Origin: Oopsacas minuta
Lineage: Eukaryota > Porifera > Hexactinellida > Lyssacinosida > Leucopsacidae
Length of the DNA: 64,000 nucleotides
Reading direction: 5' to 3'
Assembly (NCBI GenBank): GCA_024704765.1
Contig: JAKMXF010000066.1
Location: 751,854 to 815,853, forward strand
Below are positions 56,511-64,000 of the stretch, piece by piece. A model generated the notes under the pieces. The model saw only the letters and a program-made list of their open reading frames with translations, was not told where the DNA came from and did no database searches. The translations under genes and the position numbers were made by a program. How positions within the stretch are numbered: position 1 is the first letter of the stretch; each line of letters starts with the position of its first letter.

Positions 56511-57352
56511 TTAGTATATTTGCAGATTGAAATCAGACTTATGAGACACAACAAAAATAGTTCCAAATTGAGAGATACAAACACCAAATGGATGAGTAAC
56601 TTTCTCCAAATAATATCCTTTGCCCCTTATGGCATGGATTGGTTCCCCTGAGGGAGAAAGTATCTTGATACCCTGACAGGAATAATCGGTAGTGAAAATA
56701 TTCCCTACTGGATCCAAACAGAAGAACAATGGGTCCAAAACCATATCCGCCCACCCCTGAGTAACACACGAGTTTATTAGGTGTCCATTTCTAGAGAAGA
56801 AGTGGACACAATTCGGACTCCCGTCTAGCACTACTATGCTGTTTGGAGTTACTTTAACGTCTCTAGGATAGTTCAGCTGTTGAGTACCCAAATAATTTAT
56901 GAATTTAAGTTCATTTGAGTAAATACAAACTTTGTGATTTATATTTTCAGCCACATACACATCTCCGTTATAGTCTATACAGAGCCCACGTGGATGAGTT
57001 AGCAGTATCTCTCCTGATCTTGTGGCATCAGCCCTCGCTACATTGAAATCACTGAATTGGAACAATTGGCAATAATAGTTCGTAACGAAGACATGATCTT
57101 CTGTTACTGCTACTCCGTAGGGCCTCTTGAGTATGCCTTTTCCAAAATCAGTGACGAAGTTTCCCTCAAAAGTAACAACTTGTATACGACAGTTACCAAA
57201 ATCAGCTATGTATATCAGCTGATTAGGTTCATATATAGCTAGACCGCAAGCATAAGTAGTTCATTATTAGCTTTCCCTTTCTTCCCTACAGTTATGACAG
57301 GCTGGTTCTTGAGAGAGTAGTCCAGCTCCCATTCTTTCATCTCAGCAGACAT
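56511..57352 (-). CDS. NHL-repeat beta-propeller protein, frameshifted near its N terminus
   Basis: The main frame runs from about 57262 down to a stop at 56511. It shows NHL-type blades: YIADFGNCRIQVV, RPYGVAVTEDHVFVTNY, HPRGLCIDYNGDVYVAENIN, YPRDVKVTPNSIVVLD and HPFGVCISQFGTIFVV. Upstream, in another frame, ATG at 57352 starts MSAEMKEWELDYSLKNQPVI and continues TVGKKGKANNEL, the usual start of a first NHL blade. The two frames meet at about 57255-57265, where one base seems missing. No RING or B-box domain is visible, so it is an NHL-only protein of about 280 residues. An error in the sequence and a real lesion are both possible. Confidence 0.72.
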
Positions 57353-57463
57353 ACGAGCATTCTTTGATTTATTTGTTGCTATTTTGTTTAGAGTTTAGTT
57401 TGTTAGAAATAATATTAACAAATACAGAATAGACTCTATTTATATTTGTGTAACTTGAGAGTA

Positions 57464-57493
57464 CCAATTGACGTCAATGGTTGCTATGGTAAT
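57464..57493 (+). promoter_or_regulatory. CCAAT / CRE / RFX X-box composite, copy 2
   Basis: CCAAT, TGACGTCA at 57469-57476 and GTTGCTATGGTAAT at 57480-57493, about 110 bp upstream of the NHL gene ATG. The surrounding 90 bp match 56399-56496. Confidence 0.55.
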
Positions 57494-57549
57494 TTCAGAA
57501 ATGTTATTGAACAAATTGTACATTTTAACTTTAGCTATATAAACTAGTG

Positions 57550-57580
57550 ATTACCATAGCAACCAGTCACATCAATTGGT
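57550..57580 (-). promoter_or_regulatory. Inverted X-box and CCAAT remnant
   Basis: ATTACCATAGCAAC, then a decayed CRE (CACATCA) and ATTGG: the reverse complement of the composite at 57464-57493. Confidence 0.45.
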
Positions 57581-57604
57581 ATTAGTCAAATATATAGACA
57601 CCCT

Positions 57605-57775
57605 GAGTTATCATATGATTAATCATTATTTCACACCTTTTGGTGAACATTTCAAAATTATCCTAGAAATTAGCTTCCATTTGTTAATTAGGGGTAATCA
57701 GGGACGTAAAATTCGATTTTAACAATTACATTTGCTGCCAAGTCTCCGTATATTTGACTGCAATCTACATTTCTA
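57605..57775. repeat. Segmental repeat K, inverted partial copy
   Basis: Reverse complement of blocks at 51900-52090: GATTAATCATTATTTCACAC, GAAATTAGCTTCCATTTGTT and GACTGCAATCTACAT. Confidence 0.7.
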
Positions 57776-58110
57776 GTTTACATGTACTTGTAATGCTTTG
57801 TTAACGATGAAGGTCAATATTCAAATTCCTCAGTGTTGGTACCTACCTCGGAGTAGTACGAGTTAATTACTCAAAGTATGTACGATAATATCAAATAGTT
57901 CTTTGATAGTTTGTTGTATGCTGATAGTGATTATAGGTTATTGTTTACAAACGCGAAAGCGTCAATATTTCTACATTTATTAATGATTATTAATAAAAAG
58001 TTGTTGTCTAATGGCACTTGTAAAAGCAAATTAAAACCTGTTGGGGGTCATTAAGGGATTCTTCACTAAAAATTATATCATACTCATTGTACATTCCTTA
58101 TCTAGCTTCA

Positions 58111-58124
58111 GTTTCCATAGCAAC
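58111..58124 (+). promoter_or_regulatory. RFX X-box just before TMED7
   Basis: GTTTCCATAGCAAC matches the published GTHNYYATRRNAAC X-box consensus at every position. It lies 10 bp before the TMED7 ATG, so the transcript start could overlap it. Confidence 0.45.
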
Positions 58125-58133
58125 AACTGAACT

Positions 58134-59108
58134 ATGCTCATTATAATAATACTGCTACTACTAAACTCCTATGCCACATCCATTGAGCTAACGTTTGAGT
58201 TACCAGATCGTAGGGAACAATGTTTTAGCGAGAAAATTGAGATTGACGTCGATTGCATGCTCGAATATCAAGTTATCACCGGGGGTAATTATGATATCGA
58301 TGTTCGGTTATTCGATCCTGATTCTAATCAACTTTATGCTGAGAAGCGGAAAGAGTATGGCATACATTCCTTTAGGACAATAGAGGAGGGAGAATACACA
58401 TTTTGTTTCAGTAACGAGTTTTCTACTGTAACTCATAAACTTGTTTATTTCGAGTTTACAGCCGGAGATGAGCCGATTGATCCAATTGATACAGGTATAG
58501 TTCATATGTGTAAACCCTCAAATCTGATAGGTCAACACATTTGTCACCTATCTCAGTGAGTTGTGGATATATATGTTAGATATTGGAACATGTTCCTTTG
58601 TGTACCACATTCCACACTTGTGTCAAATTTCTAGTTTGTAGCTCTTACCTGTTCCTCAATAAATTGAGTTCTATGTACAGTCTATTCCCGTTATATCAAA
58701 CACGGATATATAGAAACACCCGCTTATATCGAGGTGTGAAATTGTACAAATATAGTCCCAAACCGTCAAGGTATCATAAAGCTATATCGAACTCCGCTCA
58801 TATAGAAGTAATCGCGGTTCTTGGTGCGTCTACGTATATGACGGAATGTCTCATTTCTAGGTCAAAAGCACACAGCTCTGACTCATATGGAAACTAAAGC
58901 TGTATCAATTCACAATGCAATGAACATGATAGTTGATTATCAGACCCATCACAGGATCAGAGAGTCCCATGGAAGGAGTATGGCGGAGCGAGTGAATGAA
59001 AGAGTACTCTGGTGGTCCTTACTAGAGACCTGTATAATTGTATTAATATCAATTACACAAATATTGATTTTAAGATGGTTTTTCGTTGACAAGAAGTCAG
59101 CCATATGA
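58134..59108 (+). CDS. TMED7: p24-gamma family cargo receptor (TMED3/TMED7-like)
   Basis: Two exons, 58134-58494 and 58861-59108, give 202 residues. A signal peptide (about 1-16) precedes a GOLD domain starting IELTFELPDRREQCF, with LEYQVITGGNYDIDVRL and CFSNEFSTVTHKLVYFEF. Exon 2 gives the coiled-coil region (IVDYQTHHRIRESHGRS) and a transmembrane segment. The cytosolic end is WFFVDKKSAI with the FF and KK sorting signals. p24 proteins cycle between ER and Golgi in COPI/COPII vesicles. Match to TMED7/TMED3 is clear. The 366-bp intron is almost wholly repeat D plus MITE B. Confidence 0.94.
58511..58820. repeat. Composite of repeat D and MITE family B in the TMED7 intron
   Basis: 58511-58670 is the most complete family D copy (AACCCTCAAATCTGATAGGT to TACCTGTTCCTCAATAAATT). 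58676-58820 is a family B MITE (ACAGTCTATTCCCGTTATAT). Confidence 0.8.
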
Positions 59109-59599
59109 TTAATTAAATTATAGCATATTTGTAGTGTATTGGATTGAAAGGTGTTAAGCCCACAATGTGTCATGTCCGTGTTTACTTACCTGCAGACGAT
59201 TAATCATATTTTCACACATTTGTATAAATTACAATTGGCTACGTATGTATAATAGTCATATGTGGGCATTTTCAAAGTGCTTAATCATATTATGAAAAAT
59301 CTAGAAATTCTATTTTTAGACACTGCTCTCATTTATAAGTGGTGGAATTATTAATAATTTTACAAAAGTACACCAAAGCAGACAACACCTCTATAACAGA
59401 CAAGCTCGTGGAACGAAATAAGTTCATAATACATGTGCTGGACACGTTTGGGACATCGCTTCTGTCCGTTGTAGAGGGATTGTCCGCCTCTCGGAGTGTC
59501 CTTTTGGGGAGGTGTTAAGAAACTATTTCCAGGAAAAGCGTGGAAATTATTGAACAAATGCCTTTGATAACATTTTATTTCTTTACTAGTTATTTACTA
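59109..59599. other. Spacer between TMED7 and UBE2A
   Basis: No supported gene. A decayed block TTAATCATATTTTCACACAT at 59200-59219 resembles part of repeat K. Confidence 0.55.
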
Positions 59600-60238
59600 A
59601 TGTCAACACCATCTCGCCGCCGCCTCGTCCGTGACCTCAAGCGGTTACAGCAAGACCCCCCTCATGGGGTAATAGCTACCCCCATGGATAACAACATAAT
59701 GCTTTGGAATGCTCTGATCTTTGGGCCAGACGATACACCCTTTGAAAACGGGACTTTTAAACTTGTAATGGAGTTCTCAGAAGAATATCCTAATAAACCG
59801 CCAAAAGTGAAGTTCCTTTCTAAGATGTATCACCCTAATGTATATGCTGATGGAAGTATTTGTTTGGATATACTGCAGAATAGGTGATGAGTTGTTGATA
59901 GAAAACAAACAAACAAACAAACAAGCAAACAAACAAACAAACAAACAAACAAACAAACAAACAAACAAACAAACAAACAAACAAACAAACAAATTAATAC
60001 AATACTATTCCCTAGATGGAGTCCTACATACGATGTATCAGCTATATTAACATCTATACAATCACTATTAGATGAACCAAACCCGAACAGTCCTGCTAAC
60101 GGACAAGCAGCCCAACTCTACAACGAAAATCGGCGAGAGTATATTAAGAAGGTCCGCGCTATTGTTGAGGAGTCCTGGCAGGCTGCGGAGAACGCAGATC
60201 CCCCTAAAGAGAAGGAGAAACACGGGGTAGCAAATTGA
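59600..60238 (+). CDS. UBE2A: Ubiquitin-conjugating enzyme E2, RAD6 family
   Basis: Two exons, 59600-59883 and 60016-60238, give 168 residues. The start [17 protein letters not shown] matches RAD6/UBE2A/B; an upstream in-frame ATG at 59540 is therefore not used. The catalytic cysteine is C88 in [23 protein letters not shown] is present at residues 78-80. The protein extends about 15 residues beyond vertebrate UBE2A, ending in an acidic/basic stretch. RAD6 with RAD18 ubiquitinates PCNA in post-replication repair and with RNF20/40 ubiquitinates histone H2B. The short intron consists largely of an AAAC microsatellite. Confidence 0.96.
59903..59993. repeat. (AAAC)n microsatellite in the UBE2A intron
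   Basis: About 22 tetranucleotide units with one AAGC variant. The Val-Cys-Leu-Phe frame on the other strand is an artefact. Confidence 0.97.
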
Positions 60239-60568
60239 ATAATGCGTCTAATTTAAAACTGATTGAACTCTGTATTGATTAGTATTTATATGTCATATGT
60301 GAATTGCTGGCAAGTTAATTAGTTGATAAACAAACAAATAAACAAATAGACACACAGACTGACTAACAGGCAGACTAACAAACACACACACACACATATA
60401 GTTCAACAGAGACCTATCTGACCTTTGGAGGCTGATTGAGCACAGTCATATAGCTAAAGGTGTGAAAATATGATTAATTATAATCATCACACAGACACAT
60501 GAATATTTGTTTGTGTTATTGTTTATTTCCCATTTATTTGTATTAATTTGTTATAATATAATTAGCAA
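60239..60568. other. Spacer between UBE2A and the TRAFD1-like gene
   Basis: Has short AAAC and CA runs (60331-60400) and a block AAAGGTGTGAAAATATGATT at 60459-60478 shared with repeat K. An acceptor-like TTAG lies just before the next ATG. Confidence 0.55.
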
Positions 60569-63499
60569 ATGACAGAATCAGCTCCATACAGGAATTGTGA
60601 TTACTGTAGGAATGACATTCCAACTGGTAACATTGGTATCCATGAAGCAACTTGTATTCGTCACCATGTTAAATGTTTGGAATGTGGCGAATTCGTTTCG
60701 AAAAGTGGCAGAGAAGAACATGAGCATTTATACCACACAGTGCAAAGGTGTGAAAAATGTGGCATGAGTTATAAACCCATAAATAAAGACAGTCATGATT
60801 CTATTTGTCAGTTTAGCAAAGTGACATGCTCATTTTGTGACAGTCATGTTATTCGGAAAGATTTTAGAGAACATCGGGAAGCGTGTGGTGCTCGAACTGA
60901 AAGGTGTGAAAATTGTGCCAAATATGTCATGCTTAAGGACACAACGACACATATTTGTGGTCACATACCTCTGGAAGATTTCACCACACAAATTGGAACT
61001 ATTGCTAGTTCTGGTCCAATTGATAATGTCGAGGAAATGGTTAGACGACAACAAGAAATAGGTTTTTCAAACCTGAGTTATATTTCTAATCCAGTAGCGA
61101 CACATATAACACCTAGACAAGAGTATATTCCCCCGCGTAAAATTGTGCCACCTACAGACAGGGGAATAGTAGAGCCACAATATCAGAGAGATACACACGT
61201 GTCACGACAAAGGGCTATGCCACTCGAAAGGAAACCAACACCTCCACATGTTCCATATCATCCACAACAGAGAGACACACAGCCACAAAAACAAAGTGCT
61301 CTGCCACTTGAAAGGAAACAAACACCTAAAAATGTGCCATTTGAGCCACAAAAACCAAGAGCTCTGCCACTTGAGAGGAAACCAACACCTCAAAATGTTT
61401 CAATTCAGTCACAACAAACAGCCACACGGCTACAAAGACAATTGCCAGTGCCACTTGAAAGGAAACCACTACGTAAAATAGAGACCCAACCACCTGCACA
61501 CCAATGGGAGTTGTCACATCAAAGGAGTTTATCAAAGGAGCCACGTCAAACGAATCCATTCAGAGAACCGCCTAGAGAACCCATGCCACCATTCAACATA
61601 TTCCCACCACCTCCACCACCCTCTTCCGACACAATTATAACACCTCAAACACGAAGTTTTGTATCACTATCCTCGCTAGAAGATCGTCTCCCTAAGGATG
61701 AGGATTCTGAAGAGGTACCCATCGATTTAGAACCGAACCCCTCTGCTCCTTGTGAGTTCTGTGGTAACCAGGTTCCCCTGAGTGCTCTTGAAGGTCATCA
61801 AGTTAATTGTAAACACCGAATCTATCAATTTGAAACTGAAACTAAGTATTGTTCCAGTTGTAAGGAAATGATTTGGGAACATAATTGGGAGGAGCATTCT
61901 AGAATGTGTCTCGCTAGGACCGATCGAGGTATCTTTGACCAATCGATTGGTTCACATCAAACAAGTAGAAATCAACCTGAACACAAACCGGAAGTAACAC
62001 CTCTGCATAGTTCTAGTTTGATTCCGTGTGAGTTTTGTGATATAATGTTTGATTTTTCAGAGATTAAGGTACACCAAAATAAGTGTCCCAATCGGATCGG
62101 CTCTGATTTCAGGGGTGCAGAAATCCCAATCCAATGTGGCATATGTGAACAATATTTTGAGGAACATGAAGTAGTTGAACATAGAAAGGGTTGCGTGACA
62201 CAGCGACACCAACAACCACATTCAACTGCCAAGACATTTGATTCCAAATCAGAGAAAAAGAAATCTGAATTTTGTGATCGAGAAGTTAGTAGCCTTGAAA
62301 GTCATTTTGATATTTGCTACGAAAAGCCTAGAAAATGCAAATATTGTCTGGAACCTGTCACAAGAAGTGAGATCTCAGATCATGAGAATACTTGTTCCTA
62401 TCATCACTTTGATTCCAGACCCAATACTGACCTCCCGTTTAGCACCCCAGCTACTAAATTCGAGAAAAAGAAAAGCGATCCGATAACGAACAAATGTCCA
62501 TTCTGTAACTTCCCTTACCCCAGTATTAATATGGAAAATCATAAAAACAATTGCGCTAAAAACCCGAAATTTCGCTATAAGTCTCCACCTCCTAACCGCA
62601 CTTCTCCAGAGGTCAATTTGTCAAAGTCGTTGGGACCTCAGTCGCCGGTTTCACCTGGAATGGCGCCTAAGTTCCAGTATGATACGAACCCATTTCGGAG
62701 CGAATCAAATTCACGCAAATTCCCAAGTACTGAACGAACCATGGATATTCTAAATTCGCCAGGTTTCCCGAGCAATGATTTGTCTAAATACAGAATATAC
62801 TCAAACAGAGATCCGTCTCCTCGACAACAAACAACTAGTAAACAACAACAATTTGTGTCTCCTTATACAAAAGCACCATCACCAACTTCACTATTCAGAG
62901 GCACAAATGAGAAAAGAATCGCTTTCTCTGATATCAAAGATAGCAAATCGGAACCAAAATTTGTACCCATAACAGATAATTATATGCCACAAAATCATGA
63001 ATTCAAATGTGAACTGAAACCACTTATTCCACAAGGCACAAGGAGCAATCTCAAGAAACCACCTCAAAAGCCATCACAGCTAAATTTCTTTGAGAAACAA
63101 CCGACAATTGGTAAACCACTTCTAACACCTACTCAGGACACAAAATTTATGATATTCGAGCCGTCAACAGAATTAAAGACTCGTTACACAGATACTAATG
63201 CTTCTGACAGACCACAAGCGACCACCCGCAAACAATCAACTGGGCAATACAAATATCCTCGACACAATTCGCCAGTTACAAACGAAAAATATCCAGATAG
63301 TTTTTACACTGACAAAAAGGAGATTAAGTACCCGCCGGGTGCAGGAAACAGTCGAGATAGCTATCCAAGAACATCCTCACAAAATCCCACCGAGACCATT
63401 GTGGACCCGCCGGACCATGTGACGCACAGGCGACCTTCGAATTACACTTTTGATGATCGCTATAAAGTTACTAAAAATCAAATTCATAATAAGTATTAA
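60569..63499 (+). CDS. TRAFD1: TRAFD1/XAF1-like multi-zinc-finger protein, intronless
   Basis: A 976-codon single-exon frame. The N-terminal 150 residues are a TRAF-type zinc-finger array: CDYCRNDIP, HEATC, CLECGEF, CEKCGMSYK, CSFCDSHV, then HREACGARTERCENCAKYV. The last segment is diagnostic of TRAFD1 (FLN29) and XAF1. Further single fingers follow (SAPCEFCGNQVPLS, IPCEFCDIMFDFS, IQCGICEQYF, CKYCLEPV, CPFCNFPYP), as in the CEFC fingers of TRAFD1. Residues about 215-305 hold four copies of a PLERKPTP unit. The C terminus (about 660-976) is disordered and Pro/Ser/Lys-rich. Vertebrate TRAFD1 (about 580 residues) dampens innate immune signalling. A splice acceptor-like TTAG two codons before ATG suggests a 5' UTR intron. 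Confidence 0.85.
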   Translation: MTESAPYRNCDYCRNDIPTGNIGIHEATCIRHHVKCLECGEFVSKSGREEHEHLYHTVQRCEKCGMSYKPINKDSHDSICQFSKVTCSFCDSHVIRKDFREHREACGARTERCENCAKYVMLKDTTTHICGHIPLEDFTTQIGTIASSGPIDNVEEMVRRQQEIGFSNLSYISNPVATHITPRQEYIPPRKIVPPTDRGIVEPQYQRDTHVSRQRAMPLERKPTPPHVPYHPQQRDTQPQKQSALPLERKQTPKNVPFEPQKPRALPLERKPTPQNVSIQSQQTATRLQRQLPVPLERKPLRKIETQPPAHQWELSHQRSLSKEPRQTNPFREPPREPMPPFNIFPPPPPPSSDTIITPQTRSFVSLSSLEDRLPKDEDSEEVPIDLEPNPSAPCEFCGNQVPLSALEGHQVNCKHRIYQFETETKYCSSCKEMIWEHNWEEHSRMCLARTDRGIFDQSIGSHQTSRNQPEHKPEVTPLHSSSLIPCEFCDIMFDFSEIKVHQNKCPNRIGSDFRGAEIPIQCGICEQYFEEHEVVEHRKGCVTQRHQQPHSTAKTFDSKSEKKKSEFCDREVSSLESHFDICYEKPRKCKYCLEPVTRSEISDHENTCSYHHFDSRPNTDLPFSTPATKFEKKKSDPITNKCPFCNFPYPSINMENHKNNCAKNPKFRYKSPPPNRTSPEVNLSKSLGPQSPVSPGMAPKFQYDTNPFRSESNSRKFPSTERTMDILNSPGFPSNDLSKYRIYSNRDPSPRQQTTSKQQQFVSPYTKAPSPTSLFRGTNEKRIAFSDIKDSKSEPKFVPITDNYMPQNHEFKCELKPLIPQGTRSNLKKPPQKPSQLNFFEKQPTIGKPLLTPTQDTKFMIFEPSTELKTRYTDTNASDRPQATTRKQSTGQYKYPRHNSPVTNEKYPDSFYTDKKEIKYPPGAGNSRDSYPRTSSQNPTETIVDPPDHVTHRRPSNYTFDDRYKVTKNQIHNKY

Positions 63500-63582
63500 T
63501 AATCAGGTTATTATAGGTGTGATATTTTAGCTTAAAACCTATTGGTTGAATTAGTCTTAGTGGTATTTTTGATATAATCACG

Positions 63583-63624
63583 TCTGTCTGTTTGTTTGTT
63601 TGTTTGTTTGTTTATTTGTTTACT
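63583..63624. repeat. (GTTT)n microsatellite
   Basis: Eight or so GTTT units with minor variants, in the 3' region of the TRAFD1-like gene. Confidence 0.9.
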
Positions 63625-63911
63625 TATTCTTGATGTATTTATATATTTTAAAGTTACTAATTGAATTCAGTAGCGAATATTGGCAGTCTAACTTAAGTAA
63701 TGCAAAATTCCACAAATTTATCATTATTTGTGGCACAAAAGTGTCACCCTTTGTCTGCCACATTGGGCCACATATCAATGCTACCTTTTCGTGGTTATTT
63801 TTCAAAAAAGTGTCTGTCTGGATTTGACTGCTACTAACAGTAATTCACACATATCTAATACAACACTAAGTTTACTTTATCAGCTATTCTATTCAATCTT
63901 AAATTGGAACT

Positions 63912-64000
63912 ATGGCTGAAGATCAAAGCCCAACACGTACCATAGAGGAAGTGACCTCACGGACTGACACTCGAAATGAGATGCGGGCTAAATCTCGAAA
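63912..64000 (+). CDS. 5' end of an unidentified gene (runs off window)
   Basis: ATG at 63912 opens a frame with no stop to the window end: MAEDQSPTRTIEEVTSRTDT and a basic continuation. Polar composition fits a disordered N terminus. Too short to identify; start and reality are tentative. Confidence 0.4.
   Translation, partial: MAEDQSPTRTIEEVTSRTDTRNEMRAKSR

Larger units (their letters stand above)
57353..58133. other. Divergent promoter region between NHL gene and TMED7
   Basis: Contains the second CCAAT/CRE/X-box copy (57464-57493), an inverted partial copy (57550-57580), an inverted fragment of repeat K (57605-57775) and an X-box at 58111-58124. Confidence 0.65.

Noticed and set aside
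59777-59992. VCLF-repeat frame
   Set aside because: Antisense translation of the AAAC microsatellite in the UBE2A intron.
1-64000. Bacterial or viral origin of the segment
   Set aside because: Spliced genes throughout, a nuclear-type tRNA, MITEs and animal-type protein families.

Overview
This is a eukaryotic nuclear window. It has spliced protein-coding genes with GT-AG introns, a eukaryotic-type tRNA-Ala inside an intron, many short inverted-repeat transposons (MITEs), and AT-rich intergenic DNA. The gene set is animal or close relative of animals: RBM25, GTPBP2, STPG4, TSSK, TMED7, RAD6/UBE2A, TRAFD1, discoidin-receptor-like and LRR-EGF membrane proteins, and countin-like saposin proteins. 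A sponge (demosponge-like) genome is my best guess; the sequence alone does not prove it.

Layout. 0-4 kb: 3' part of RBM25 (+). 5.7-10.8 kb: GTPBP2 (-), with a tRNA-Ala (+) in one intron and a small membrane-protein gene (+) in another. 11.7-16.7 kb: a TBK1-like kinase whose reading frame continues, exon by exon, into a C-terminal FIP200/ATG11-type claw domain. 16.9-19.9 kb: a countin-like saposin gene (-) with an intronless STPG4 (+) nested in it. 21.3-27.8 kb: two LRR-EGF receptor genes in inverted orientation with a broken third copy between them. 28.7-30.1 kb: a second countin-like gene (-).

30.7-56 kb is the most unusual part. Seven genes (called DRL-1 to DRL-7 here) encode discoidin-receptor-like ectodomains, a single transmembrane segment and a tyrosine-rich cytoplasmic tail, but no kinase domain. 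Five lie in tandem on the minus strand and two on the plus strand; all share a three-exon structure with the same intron phases. Among them sit a TSSK-like kinase gene (-) and three small single-pass proteins with cysteine tracts at the membrane. One of these carries an exact ITAM-like spacing of tyrosines. I suggest, as inference only, that this is a receptor/adaptor signalling locus that relays through SH2 or PTB proteins.

56.5-64 kb: an NHL-repeat gene (-), TMED7 (+), UBE2A (+), a TRAFD1-like zinc-finger gene (+) and the first codons of another gene (+). Three reading frames in the window carry a single-base frameshift (LRR-EGF copy 2, DRL-7, NHL). These could be real lesions or residual indel errors. 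At least eight families of short interspersed repeats occupy introns and intergenic DNA.
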